From: Demequina rhizosphaerae
GTDB lineage: Bacteria; Actinomycetota; Actinomycetes; Actinomycetales; Demequinaceae
Assembly: GCF_000971255.1 (NCBI RefSeq)
Contig: NZ_BBMC01000005.1
Location: forward strand, 186,001-250,000
Direction of reading: 5' to 3'
Length of the DNA stretch: 64,000 nt
Shown here: positions 9,128 through 18,843 of the stretch, piece by piece
Layout: each line of letters begins with the position of its first letter
Position numbering within the stretch: position 1 is the first letter of the stretch
The notes under the pieces: model-generated
Databases searched by the model: none
What the model was told of the DNA's origin: nothing
The model's input: the letters and a program-made list of their open reading frames with translations, nothing else
Translations under genes and position numbers: made by a program

Positions 9128-10021
9128 TCAGGGATGGAGGCCGGCGGTCTCGAGGCGCGCGATCAGCGCGTCGTGCTCGGCCGGCGTGTTGGGAAGCAGC
9201 GGGAGCCGCATCGCGCGGCTCGGGATGACGCCGAGCCAGTGCATCGCGGACTTCGCGTTGGTGGCGCCCGGGCCGCTGAAGACGGCCTGGTGCACCGGGA
9301 GCAGGGACTCGTGGAGGCGCTCGGCCTCGGCGGTGTCGCCCGCGTCGTCCGCCGCGATCATCGCGGCGATCTCGCGGCCGACCACGTGGGACGACACGGA
9401 CACGACGCCGACGGCGCCGGCCCGGAGGAAGTCGAGGGTGAGCGGGTCGTCGCCCGAGTACCAGGACAGACCGGTGCGCTCGATGCGCTCCTTGGCGGCC
9501 TCGACCCCGCCGGTGGCGTCCTTGACGGCGACGACGCGCGGGTGCGCCGCGAGCTCGTCGTACGACTCGTCGGAGATCGCGAGCGCGGTGCGGCCCGGGA
9601 TGTCGTAGAGCATCGCGGGCAGGCCGGTGGCGCCGAGGATCGCGCGGAAGTGCGCGACCACGCCCGGCTGCGACGGCTTGGAGTAGTAAGGCGTGAGCGC
9701 GAGGATGCCGTCGGCGCCCGCCTCCTCGCCCTGCTCGGCCATGCGGACCGCGTGCGCGGTGTCGTTCGAGCCGGCGCCGGTGAGGATCGTGACGTCCGGG
9801 CCGACGGCCTCGCGGACCGCGGCGAGGAGGTCGACCTTCTCGGGGGCGTGGGTGGTCGGGGCCTCTCCCGTGGTGCCCGACAGCACGAGCCCGTCCGAGC
9901 CGTGCGCGACCAGGTACCTGGCCAGTTCCTGGGCGGACTCGAGGTCGAGGGCGCCTCCCTCGTGCATCGGCGTGACCATCGCGGTCAGGACCGTGCCGAA
10001 CGGTCGCGAGGAGGAAGTCAT
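9128..10021 (-). CDS. dapA: 4-hydroxy-tetrahydrodipicolinate synthase
   Basis: A 297-residue TIM-barrel aldolase that condenses pyruvate with aspartate semialdehyde, the first committed step to diaminopimelate and lysine. The Schiff-base lysine K167 (VAVKDATGG), the proton-relay Y139 (LYDIPGRT) and the SGTTGE loop at residues 48-53 are present. I placed the start at the ATG at 10021 (MTSSSRPFG); the frame extends nine residues upstream without support. dapB of the same pathway lies about 11 kb away on the same strand, separated by the reversed thyA-folA block. It is transcribed with rnj. Confidence 0.95.
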   Translation of the reverse strand: MTSSSRPFGTVLTAMVTPMHEGGALDLESAQELARYLVAHGSDGLVLSGTTGEAPTTHAPEKVDLLAAVREAVGPDVTILTGAGSNDTAHAVRMAEQGEEAGADGILALTPYYSKPSQPGVVAHFRAILGATGLPAMLYDIPGRTALAISDESYDELAAHPRVVAVKDATGGVEAAKERIERTGLSWYSGDDPLTLDFLRAGAVGVVSVSSHVVGREIAAMIAADDAGDTAEAERLHESLLPVHQAVFSGPGATNAKSAMHWLGVIPSRAMRLPLLPNTPAEHDALIARLETAGLHP

Positions 10022-10077
10022 GGGACTCAACCTACCGCGCGGTGGCACCGGGGAGGGCTCACCCCGGCGTCCCGGTG

Positions 10078-10109
10078 GGGACGATGCGGGGGTTCCGGCG
10101 CATCGTCCC
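10078..10109 (-). terminator. Hairpin after the alkylsulfatase gene built from an inverted GGGACGATGCG pair
   Basis: A perfect 11-bp inverted repeat (10078-10088 with 10099-10109) with a 10-nt loop starts 24 bp after the alkylsulfatase stop, upstream of dapA. Each arm is an exact copy of the interspersed motif, the same arrangement as after rnj. Function as a terminator is inferred. Confidence 0.65.
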
Positions 10110-10133
10110 GGGAGGTGCCGCGCGCCCGTGCGC

Positions 10134-12005
10134 CTACGGCACGACGATCTCGAAGTCGGGGTCGCCGGGGTCGAGGACGCCGAGGAGCCGGTCGAGCGCC
10201 GACGCGTCGCCCGCGATCGCGACCCCGGGCGCGTCGCGGTCGCCGGCGAGCACGGCCAGCAGGCGCGGCTTCGCGAGGCTGACGGTCGCCTGCGCGTCGC
10301 CCGATGGCGGCTGCTCGACCGCCACCAGCACCCCGTGGCGCAGCGTGACGCGGAAGGACCGGTCGAGGTCGGTGAGGACCACGTCGAGCGCGAGGTCGAG
10401 GTCCCAGGCCCGGGGCCCGTCCACGGTGATGGCGATCGCGTCGAAGATCTGCTCGGGGGTCAGCTGCGCGACGAGGTCGGGGGCCGCGGTCTGCGTCGGG
10501 GTGCCGAAGGTGCCCTCGCGCAGCTCGGTCGCGCCCGAGAGGTAGAAGTTGCGCCACGTGCCGTTCTCCGCGCCGTAGCCGAGCTGCTCGAGCGTGTCGG
10601 CGTAGAGCGCGCGCGCCGCCGCATGGCGCGGGTCCGCGAAGACCGCGTGGTCGAGCAGCGTGGCCGCCCAGCGCAGGTCCCCCTCCTCGTACGCGGCGCG
10701 GGCGAGATCGACCACCCGGTCGACGCCGCCGATGGCCGCGACGTAGCGCTGCGCGAGCGCCTGCGGCGGGTGGGGCCACAGCCGCGCCGGGTTGCCGTCG
10801 AACCAGCCCAGGTAGCGCTGGTAGATCGCCTTGACGTTGTGGCTCACCGAGCCGTAGTAGCCGTGCGTGCCCCAGACGCGCTCGAGCGCGGGCGGCATGG
10901 CGAAGTCCTCGGCGATCTCGGCGCCCGTGAGGCCCTTGTTGAGCTGCCTCAGGGTCTGGTCGTGGAGGTACTTGTAGAGGTCGCGCTGGATCCCGATGTA
11001 CTCGACGAGCCGCTCGCGCCCCCAGGTGGGCCAGTGATGGGAGGCGAACATCACGACCGCGCGGTCGCCGAAGAGGGCGATGGCCTCGGTGAGGTAGTGC
11101 GCCCAGATGTTCGGATCGCGGACCAGCGCGCCGCGCAGCGTGAGCAGGTTGTGGAGGTTGTGCGTGACGTTCTCCGCCATGCACAGCGCGGAGTAGCGCG
11201 GGATGAGGAAGTGGAACTCGGCGGGGGCCTCCGTCCCAGGCGCCATCTGGAACTCGAGCTCGACGCCGTCCACGGTCACCCGCTCCCCCGTCGTCGTCAC
11301 CTCATGCGTCGGCACCACGATGCCGGGGTGGCCGGTCGACGTGGTCTGGCCGAGACCGGCGCCCACCTGGCCCTGCGGGCCGCGGGCGAGAGCGGCGCCG
11401 TACATGTACCCGGCACGGCGCGCCATCGCGGTGCCCGCGTAGACGTTCTCGGCGACGGCGTGGGCGACGAGCCCCTCGGGGGCGAGGACCGGGACCCGGC
11501 CCGCGGCGGCGTCCGCCTTCGAGACGACGCCGAGCGCGCCGCCGAAGTGGTCGAGGTGGGAGTGCGTGTAGATCATCCCGGTGACGGGGCGGTCGCCGCG
11601 GTGCTCGCGGTAGAGCGCGAGCGCGGCCGCGGCGGTCTCCTTGGAGATAAGCGGGTCCACGACGATGACGCCGGTGTCGCCCTCGATGAAGGACATCACC
11701 GAGAGGTCGAGGCCGCGCGCCTGGTAGATGCCCTCGACCACCTCGTAGAGGCCGTGCTTGGCGGCGAGCGTGGACTGGCGCCACAGGCTCGGATGCACCG
11801 AGGTGGGGGCGTCGCCGGCGAGGAAGTCGTAGCTCGACGGGTCCCACACGACGGCGCCCGCGTCGTCCCGGATCACCGGGTCGGCGAGGGTGCCCAGGAA
11901 GCCACGGTCGGCGTCCTCGAAGTCCTGGGTGTCGTCGAAGGGCAGCGTCGCGAGGTGTCGCGCATGCGCCGCCTCGATGGCGGGGATGGGGTCGTTCTGG
12001 CGCAT
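10134..12005 (-). CDS. Alkylsulfatase of the SdsA1/BDS1 metallo-beta-lactamase family
   Basis: A 623-residue protein with the layout of linear alkylsulfatases such as SdsA1: an N-terminal metallo-beta-lactamase domain with the zinc-binding THSHLDH motif at residues 147-153, a central helical dimerisation part, and a C-terminal SCP2-like lipid-binding domain from about residue 500. These enzymes release sulfate from alkyl sulfates such as dodecyl sulfate. No signal peptide is visible, so a cytoplasmic location is likely. The ATG at 12005 has AGGAG 6 nt upstream. It diverges from the GAP-family gene across 133 bp. Confidence 0.88.
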   Translation of the reverse strand: MRQNDPIPAIEAAHARHLATLPFDDTQDFEDADRGFLGTLADPVIRDDAGAVVWDPSSYDFLAGDAPTSVHPSLWRQSTLAAKHGLYEVVEGIYQARGLDLSVMSFIEGDTGVIVVDPLISKETAAAALALYREHRGDRPVTGMIYTHSHLDHFGGALGVVSKADAAAGRVPVLAPEGLVAHAVAENVYAGTAMARRAGYMYGAALARGPQGQVGAGLGQTTSTGHPGIVVPTHEVTTTGERVTVDGVELEFQMAPGTEAPAEFHFLIPRYSALCMAENVTHNLHNLLTLRGALVRDPNIWAHYLTEAIALFGDRAVVMFASHHWPTWGRERLVEYIGIQRDLYKYLHDQTLRQLNKGLTGAEIAEDFAMPPALERVWGTHGYYGSVSHNVKAIYQRYLGWFDGNPARLWPHPPQALAQRYVAAIGGVDRVVDLARAAYEEGDLRWAATLLDHAVFADPRHAAARALYADTLEQLGYGAENGTWRNFYLSGATELREGTFGTPTQTAAPDLVAQLTPEQIFDAIAITVDGPRAWDLDLALDVVLTDLDRSFRVTLRHGVLVAVEQPPSGDAQATVSLAKPRLLAVLAGDRDAPGVAIAGDASALDRLLGVLDPGDPDFEIVVP

Positions 12006-12082
12006 GGCGCGCTCCTGGATCTCGGGGGACTCCCTCCAGGCTCGCCCCGCGGCACCATCGCCGCAAACGCTCCGGCATCCAG

Positions 12083-12093
12083 CGCATCGTCCC
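12083..12093 (-). repeat. Intergenic copy of the GGGACGATGCG motif
   Basis: Exact copy in minus orientation within the divergent intergenic region between the alkylsulfatase gene and the GAP-family gene. Confidence 0.7.
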
Positions 12094-12138
12094 TCCTAGA
12101 TCTGGTGAGGACGACGACCCGAACCGTAGGCTGGAGGC

Positions 12139-12816
12139 ATGGGAGCCGTGATCGGAGAGGTCCTGCCGCTGGCCGTGGGCGTGGCGGTCAGCCCCATCCC
12201 GATCATCGCCGCGATCCTCATGCTCCTGTCGCCGCGCGCGCGGGTCACAGGCGTCGGCTTCCTGATCGGCTGGGTGCTGGGCATCCTCGTGGCGACCACC
12301 GTGTTCGTCTCGCTCTCGGCCTCCTTCACCGAGGGCACCGGAGAGCCGGTCGCGGCCGTGGGCGTCGCCCAGCTCGCGCTGGGAGCCCTGCTGCTCCTGC
12401 TCGCGGTCCGCAGCTGGCGCGGTCGCCCGCGGGAGGGCGAGGAGCCGGCGATGCCGGCCTGGATGGGCGCGATCGACCGCTTCACCCTGCCTCGCGCGCT
12501 CGGCTTCGGCTTCCTCATGTCCGCGATCAACCCCAAGAACCTGGTGCTGTGCGCGAGCGCGGGACTCGCCATCGGCGCGGGGACCCTCGCCTGGATGCCG
12601 TCCGGGACCGCCGGGGCGGCCATCGCGGTGTTCACCGTGCTCGCCGCCTCGACCGTCGCGGTGCCCGTGATCGCCTACCTCGTCGCGGCGGACCGGATGC
12701 GCGGCCCGCTCGACTCGCTGCGCGCGTGGCTGGCGTGGAACAACGCGGTCATCATGGCGGTGCTGCTGCTCGTCATCGGCGTCTCGATGATCGGCAAGGG
12801 GCTCGGCCGGTTCTGA
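12139..12816 (+). CDS. GAP-family (Sap/GPL-addressing type) integral membrane protein
   Basis: A 225-residue protein with about six hydrophobic helices. It opens with VLPLAVGVAVSPIPIIA and carries a second half-repeat with SAINPKNLVL; both proline-containing segments are typical of the GAP/Sap family of small membrane proteins, related to LysE-type exporters, that mycobacteria use in surface glycolipid traffic. The cargo here is unknown. It is the first gene of the plus-strand block and is divergent from the alkylsulfatase gene. There is a 184-bp gap before the next gene in which I see nothing beyond its ribosome-binding site. Confidence 0.8.
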   Translation: MGAVIGEVLPLAVGVAVSPIPIIAAILMLLSPRARVTGVGFLIGWVLGILVATTVFVSLSASFTEGTGEPVAAVGVAQLALGALLLLLAVRSWRGRPREGEEPAMPAWMGAIDRFTLPRALGFGFLMSAINPKNLVLCASAGLAIGAGTLAWMPSGTAGAAIAVFTVLAASTVAVPVIAYLVAADRMRGPLDSLRAWLAWNNAVIMAVLLLVIGVSMIGKGLGRF

Positions 12817-13000
12817 GCCCGGACCCTCGAGACCGCCTACCCCTATCTGCCAGCCCGATCGCGCCAACCGGGACCTTGGTCCCCGGGCACGCGGTGCCGT
12901 GGGCGTGGGATGGGGGTATGCGGCCGGGCAACGGAGCCGGTCGCAGGCGGTGTGGCAGCCGCCGTGCGTGCCTCACCGTCGTCACGGGAGGAGAGGGAAC

Positions 13001-13831
13001 ATGCACAGGAGAACAGTGGCTGCGATCGCGATGACGCTTGCGGCCGTGGCGTTCGCGGCCCCGGCGAGCGCTCAGGGCAAGCCCGACGGTGTCGGCGGAG
13101 GCGGCGGCAAGCCGCCGGGCGTCGGCGATACGGAGTACGGCAACAACCTGTCGACGCCGACGATCTTCGTCACCGGGGACGGGGACTCGCCGATGCCGAC
13201 GCTTCGCGTCGAATGCGCGCTCTCGCCGCAGGCGCCTGGCGACGACGGTGAGGCCGCGGTCGGCGGCTACTGGCTGCAGAAGACCAAGGCGGAATGGAGC
13301 GCCAGCTGCACAGAGACGTCCGAGGCGGACGTCGTGATCGACTGGGGCGACAACCTCACGGGTACGACGGCGCTCAAGGCCAACAAGGTGATCCGCGTCG
13401 AGGCGGGGCTGTTCGCGCCCGCGGACGCCACCACCACCGGCTACCTCGTCTCGAAGCTGACCGACGAGATCGACCGGCTTGCCACCTACGGCACCGACGG
13501 GACCGTGCTCACGGACACGCTCACGCGGGTCTGGGACAACGACGCCCACCTCACGATCGACCGGAAGGAGTCCGACGGGAGCCTCACCACGCTCGTGGAC
13601 GAGGCAGCGGTCGCCGAGATCAACTCGCTGGGGTCGGTGGTGTACGGCTTCAACTGGGGGCAGAAGGGCAACTTCCCGCAGCCCGGCAACTACCGGATCA
13701 CGTTCACGGTCTCGGCCGCGACGGACATCACCGGCGTGGTCGACACGGTGGGCGACACGGACCTGCCGGACCTGCACACGGCGACGCTCGACCTGACGCT
13801 CACCCCGTCGGGAAGCAAGCGCGCGCGCTGA
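13001..13831 (+). CDS. Secreted protein of unknown function
   Basis: A 276-residue protein beginning with a Sec signal peptide (hydrophobic core at about residues 7-22, then APASA and a likely cleavage before QG). The mature part starts with a glycine-rich linker and continues as mostly beta-rich sequence with no family I recognise; one Cys pair (near residues 68 and 104) may form a disulfide. The ATG at 13001 is supported by GGAGAGGG upstream. It stands alone between the GAP-family gene and thyA. An inverted repeat links the last codons with the sequence just after the stop. Confidence 0.7.
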   Translation: MHRRTVAAIAMTLAAVAFAAPASAQGKPDGVGGGGGKPPGVGDTEYGNNLSTPTIFVTGDGDSPMPTLRVECALSPQAPGDDGEAAVGGYWLQKTKAEWSASCTETSEADVVIDWGDNLTGTTALKANKVIRVEAGLFAPADATTTGYLVSKLTDEIDRLATYGTDGTVLTDTLTRVWDNDAHLTIDRKESDGSLTTLVDEAAVAEINSLGSVVYGFNWGQKGNFPQPGNYRITFTVSAATDITGVVDTVGDTDLPDLHTATLDLTLTPSGSKRAR

Positions 13832-13881
13832 CACGGGTGCCGGACCGGCCGGCGGGGGCGCCTTGCTTCCCGTCGGCCGGT
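13809..13881 (+). terminator. Overlapping inverted repeats at the end of the secreted-protein gene
   Basis: Two inverted repeats interlock here: an 11-bp pair (13809-13819 with 13862-13872), whose left arm lies inside the coding region, and an 8-bp pair (13844-13851 with 13874-13881). They could act as a terminator or form alternative structures. Confidence 0.4.
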
Positions 13882-13914
13882 TCTGAGGCGCGCCCGCGAC
13901 CGTCGTGCCGCCGC

Positions 13915-13925
13915 CGCATCGTCCC
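13915..13925 (-). repeat. Intergenic copy of the GGGACGATGCG motif
   Basis: Exact copy in minus orientation, 23 bp before the thyA start. Confidence 0.7.
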
Positions 13926-13948
13926 TCCCCGCGCGTAACCTGGACCCC

Positions 13949-15281
<1,333 letters not shown>

Positions 15282-15341
15282 CCCGCCCCCGCGCGCCGCG
15301 CCTCGGCCCGTTCGCGCACGGATCGTGCCACCATCGGTGGC

Positions 15342-15956
15342 ATGTCCTGGTACGTGCCGGCGCGCATCGAGACCGAGCGGCTGATCCTGCGCCGCTACGA
15401 GCCGGACGATGCCGCGGACGTGTCCCGCGTCGTCGCCGCCAACCGGGACCGCGTGGTCCGCTTCCTGTCCTGGCCGGAGGCGCTGCCCTCGACCGGCGAG
15501 GTCCGCTCCGTCCTGGTCTCCCGCAGCATCGCGCTGCATCAGCACGGCCAGGAGTTCCCCATGGGGATCTTCGAGCGCGGCACCGAGGAGTTCATCGGCG
15601 GGGCCGGGCTGCACACGGACCGCGGCGCGGATGCGCTCGAGATCGGCTACTGGATCGCCGCGGATCGCGAGGGCGAGGGCCTCATCACGGAGGCGGCCCT
15701 CGCGCTCACGCGCGTCGCCCTCGAGGTCGCCGGCGCGGAGCGCGTCGAGATCTGGTGCGATCCCACCAACCGGCGGGCGAAGGCGGTGGCGCGGCGCTCG
15801 GGCTACGCCAACCAGGGGGTGCGGATCGACGAGGAGGGCGAGGAGCTCGAGGTGTGGGCCGCGAACGCCTCGACCCTGGACGGCGAGCCGTTCACGTCCG
15901 TGCCGCTTCCCCGCCTCGCCGATCCGGACGGCGACGAGATCCCCTGGCCCGTCTGA
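15342..15956 (+). CDS. GNAT acetyltransferase (RimJ/RimL type)
   Basis: A 204-residue single-domain N-acetyltransferase. It opens with IETERLILRR, has the acetyl-CoA-binding region around EIGYWIAADREGEGL and ends with WCDPTNRRAKAVARR, the layout of the RimJ/RimL branch that acetylates protein N-termini or small substrates. It is clearly paralogous to both halves of the next gene. Start ATG at 15342. The substrate is unknown. Confidence 0.88.
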   Translation: MSWYVPARIETERLILRRYEPDDAADVSRVVAANRDRVVRFLSWPEALPSTGEVRSVLVSRSIALHQHGQEFPMGIFERGTEEFIGGAGLHTDRGADALEIGYWIAADREGEGLITEAALALTRVALEVAGAERVEIWCDPTNRRAKAVARRSGYANQGVRIDEEGEELEVWAANASTLDGEPFTSVPLPRLADPDGDEIPWPV

Positions 15957-15989
15957 CGCCCGTCCGACCCGCGGCGCCCGCGTGCCAGG

Positions 15990-17219
15990 ATGAACGCCAT
16001 GACCTGGCGCGTCCCCGTGATCATCGAGACCGAGCGGCTGGTGCTGCGGCGCCTCGAGCCGGAGGACGTGCCCGCGATGCACGAGGCGATCCTCGCGAAC
16101 GTCGACCACCTGCTGCCGTTCATCCCCTGGGCGCCGTTCGAGCCTCAGACGCTCGAGCAGCGCGAGGCCAAGGTCGCGGAGTTCGCGGCCGCCTTCGACG
16201 CGGGTGAGGACTTCGCGCTCGGGATGTTCGACCGGGCGACGGGCGCGTACCTGGGCGGCACCGGCTTCCACACGCGGGTGGGTCCCGACGCGCTCGAGAT
16301 CGGCTACTGGATCCGCGCCGACCGCGAGGGCGAGGGCCTCGTCAGCGAGGCGGTGATCGCGCTCACGGCGACCGCGCTGCTGTACGCGGGCGCGACGCGC
16401 GTCGAGCTGTGGTGCGACCCCGCGAACACCCGCTCGAACGCGGTCGCGCGGCGCTGCGGCTTCGACGCGGCCGGCCCGTCCGCGCGGGGCGACGAGGTCT
16501 TCGACGTGTGGGTCGCGGACCTCGCGACGCTCACCCGCGAGCCCGCCGCATCGTCCCCGCTGCCCCGGCTCGCCGACGGGGACGGGACCACGCTCGCGTG
16601 GCCGCTGTGGGACGTCCCCGCCCGGGTCGAGACCGAGCGGCTCGTCATCCGCCGCTTCCGGCACGAGGACGCTCCGGAGGTGTCGCGCGTCATCGCGGCG
16701 AACCGCGACCACCTGGTCCGGCACCTCTCGTGGGCCCGGGACGAGCCGAAGACCCCGGAGGAGCGCGCGGAGAAGATCGCGCTCAACATCGCCAACCACG
16801 AGGCGGGCGTCGAGTTCCTCATGGGGATGTTCGAGCGCTCGAGCGGGGCGTACGTCGGCAGCATCGGCCTGCACCCGTTCCGCGACCGGCACGGGCTCGA
16901 GATCGGCTACTGGATCGACTCCGCGCACGAGGGCCGCGGGCTCATGACCGAGGCGGTGGTCGCGCTCGCGCGCGTCGGGCTCGCGTATGCCGGTGCCGAC
17001 ACCGTCGAGATCCTCCACCACCCCGCGAATCCGCGCTCGGGCGCGGTGGCGCGGCGCGCCGGCTTCGTCGACCACGGGCTCACGCGCGACACCGACGACG
17101 GCGAGGAGGCCGCGCGCTGGGTCGCCGATGCGTCCGCGCTGGAGCGCGAGCCGCTCGCCTCCGCGCCGCTCCCCCGGCTGGCGGACGCCGCGGGCGACGG
17201 GCTCCCGTGGCCGGCGTGA
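15990..17219 (+). CDS. Fused double-GNAT acetyltransferase
   Basis: A 409-residue protein made of two complete RimJ/RimL-type GNAT domains, about residues 8-200 and 205-400, joined without a linker. Each half repeats the landmarks of the preceding gene: IETERL or VETERL, EIGYWI followed by the acetyl-CoA loop, and a closing N-x-RS-x-AVARR. The three domains in a row indicate tandem duplication and fusion. The second half has a histidine-rich ILHHPANPRS where the others have a WCDP motif. The start could be the ATG at 15990 or 15999. The azlC start overlaps the stop (GTGA). Confidence 0.85.
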   Translation: MNAMTWRVPVIIETERLVLRRLEPEDVPAMHEAILANVDHLLPFIPWAPFEPQTLEQREAKVAEFAAAFDAGEDFALGMFDRATGAYLGGTGFHTRVGPDALEIGYWIRADREGEGLVSEAVIALTATALLYAGATRVELWCDPANTRSNAVARRCGFDAAGPSARGDEVFDVWVADLATLTREPAASSPLPRLADGDGTTLAWPLWDVPARVETERLVIRRFRHEDAPEVSRVIAANRDHLVRHLSWARDEPKTPEERAEKIALNIANHEAGVEFLMGMFERSSGAYVGSIGLHPFRDRHGLEIGYWIDSAHEGRGLMTEAVVALARVGLAYAGADTVEILHHPANPRSGAVARRAGFVDHGLTRDTDDGEEAARWVADASALEREPLASAPLPRLADAAGDGLPWPA

Positions 17220-17899
17220 GGCTCGACGCGACCCGTCAGCAGGCGCTGTCGGTGTCGCTCGCGACGGGGGCGTACGGGTTGAGCTTCGGCGCGCTGTCGG
17301 TCGCAGCCGGGCTGGACGTGTGGCAGACCGCGGCGCTGTCCTTGCTCGTGTTCTCGGGCGGCTCGCAGTTCGCGTTCGTCGGCGTGATCGGCGCGGGCGG
17401 CGGCGCGGCGGCGTCGGTGGCGACCTCGACCTTCCTGGGACTGCGCAACGGCTTCTACGGGGTGGGGCTCGCGCCCGTGCTGCGCCCGATGCGGGGGTGG
17501 CGCAAGGCGTGGGGCGCGCAGGTGACGATCGACGAGTCCACCGCGGTGGCGCTGGCGCAGCCCGCCGAGGATGTCGAGGCGAGGCGGGCGGGCTTCTGGT
17601 GGACGGGCGTGGGCGTGTTCGTCGCGTGGAACGCGATCACGGTGCTGGGCGCGCTGCTCGGCACGCGCATCGGCGACCCCGCCGACTGGGGGCTCGACGC
17701 GGCCGCGGCGGCGGCCTTCCTCGCGCTCGTGTGGCCGCGGCTCGCGCATCGTCGGGCGCAGGCGGTGGCCGCGGCCTCGTGCCTGCTCGCGCTGGCGCTC
17801 ACGCCGATCGCGCCACCGGGCGTGCCTGTGCTCGCCGCGGCCGTCGTGGCGGTGGTGGCCGGCTGGGGGCACCCGCGTCCCGAGAAGGTGCCCGAGTGA
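17216..17899 (+). CDS. azlC: AzlC-family branched-chain amino acid exporter, large subunit
   Basis: A 227-residue membrane protein with about six to seven hydrophobic helices and the AzlC signature region (SFGALSVAAG, then SGGSQFAFVGV and LGLRNGFYG). With AzlD it forms a two-component exporter of branched-chain amino acids or their analogues, or of other amino acids. GTG at 17216 overlaps the preceding stop as GTGA; an alternative in-frame GTG is at 17207. azlD overlaps the 3' end in the same way, so the three genes are translationally coupled. Confidence 0.85.
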   Translation: MRLDATRQQALSVSLATGAYGLSFGALSVAAGLDVWQTAALSLLVFSGGSQFAFVGVIGAGGGAAASVATSTFLGLRNGFYGVGLAPVLRPMRGWRKAWGAQVTIDESTAVALAQPAEDVEARRAGFWWTGVGVFVAWNAITVLGALLGTRIGDPADWGLDAAAAAAFLALVWPRLAHRRAQAVAAASCLLALALTPIAPPGVPVLAAAVVAVVAGWGHPRPEKVPE

Positions 17900-18219
17900 G
17901 CGCGTACGCGTGGATGTGGGTCGCGATCGTGGCGGCCGGGCTGCTGTCCTGGGCGACCAAGCTCACGGGGCACTCGGTCCCCGAGGCGTGGCTGGAGAAC
18001 CCGCGCGTGCACCGCATCGCGGCCTTCGTCACGGTGGCGCTGCTGTCCGCGCTGGTCGCGGTGCAGACGTTCGCGAGCGGGGGCGGCCTCACGGTGGACG
18101 CGCGGCTGGCGGCGGTCGCGGTGGCGGCGGTGCTGCTGTGGCGCCGGGCGCCGTTCATCGTGGTGGTCGCGGGCGCGGCGGCGGTGGCCGCGGGGCTGCG
18201 CGCGCTCGGCTGGGGCTGA
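17896..18219 (+). CDS. azlD: AzlD-family small subunit of the amino acid exporter
   Basis: A 107-residue membrane protein with about four hydrophobic helices, the usual size of AzlD. It contains the SWATKLTGHSVPE segment early and RRAPFIVVV late, as in the family. The GTG at 17896 overlaps the azlC stop (GTGA). It acts as the obligatory partner of AzlC at the cytoplasmic membrane. Confidence 0.85.
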   Translation: MSAYAWMWVAIVAAGLLSWATKLTGHSVPEAWLENPRVHRIAAFVTVALLSALVAVQTFASGGGLTVDARLAAVAVAAVLLWRRAPFIVVVAGAAAVAAGLRALGWG

Positions 18220-18331
18220 GGGCCGCTCGCGCGCGGCCGGCGTGCCCGAGGCGCCGTACACCGTGACCGCCAGCGCGGTGACGAGCACTCCCATGCATCT
18301 GCGCTCTCGATGCGCCCCTAGGCTGGTCGGC

Positions 18332-18814
18332 ATGATCCACGCCGATGTCTCCGCCCGCCCCGCCGTGCCCGGCGACGAGGACGCGATCGCCGCGATCCAG
18401 CTCGCCGCATGGCGCGGCTGGATGGGCGACGCGGCCGACGCGCTGCCCGCGGAGCAGGTGCTCGCGCAGTGGGCCGCCGCGATCGTCTCGCCCCCGAGCC
18501 GCGACCACCGGGTGTTCGTGGCGTGCGAGGGTCCGCGCGTCGTGGGCTTCGCGGCGATCACGCCCGGCGAGATCATGGCGCTCGAGGTCGCTCCCGAGCA
18601 CCGTCGCGCGGGCCACGGCTCGCGCCTGCTTTCGGCATGCATCGACACCCTGCGGCTCCAGGGGCGCGACGACGTGCGCGCGTGGTCCCTCGAGGGCGAC
18701 GATGCGCGGCGCGCCTTCCTCGCCTCCGCGGGCCTGGCGGAGGGCGGGCTGCGCCGCACCCTCGAGGGCCCCGACGGGGACCTCGTCGAGCTGATGTACC
18801 GCGCGGCGCTCTAG
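18332..18814 (+). CDS. GNAT acetyltransferase
   Basis: A 160-residue single-domain N-acetyltransferase. The core EIMALEVAPEHRRAGHGSRLL is the acetyl-CoA pyrophosphate-binding motif A; the N-terminus (VSARPAVPGDEDAIAAIQ) is the usual first strand and helix. I chose the ATG at 18332; the frame upstream encodes an unlikely arginine- and threonine-rich extension. It is not closely similar to the triplet of GNAT domains upstream. It converges with the HNH gene across 29 bp. Confidence 0.8.
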   Translation: MIHADVSARPAVPGDEDAIAAIQLAAWRGWMGDAADALPAEQVLAQWAAAIVSPPSRDHRVFVACEGPRVVGFAAITPGEIMALEVAPEHRRAGHGSRLLSACIDTLRLQGRDDVRAWSLEGDDARRAFLASAGLAEGGLRRTLEGPDGDLVELMYRAAL

Positions 18815-18843
18815 GCCCGGCTGGGGGCAGAGTTCTCCCGTGG

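Noticed and set aside
6043-9228. A 1061-codon plus-strand open frame opposite ftsK and rnj
   Set aside because: Low-complexity composition, runs through the rnj terminator hairpin, and lies opposite two firmly identified genes.
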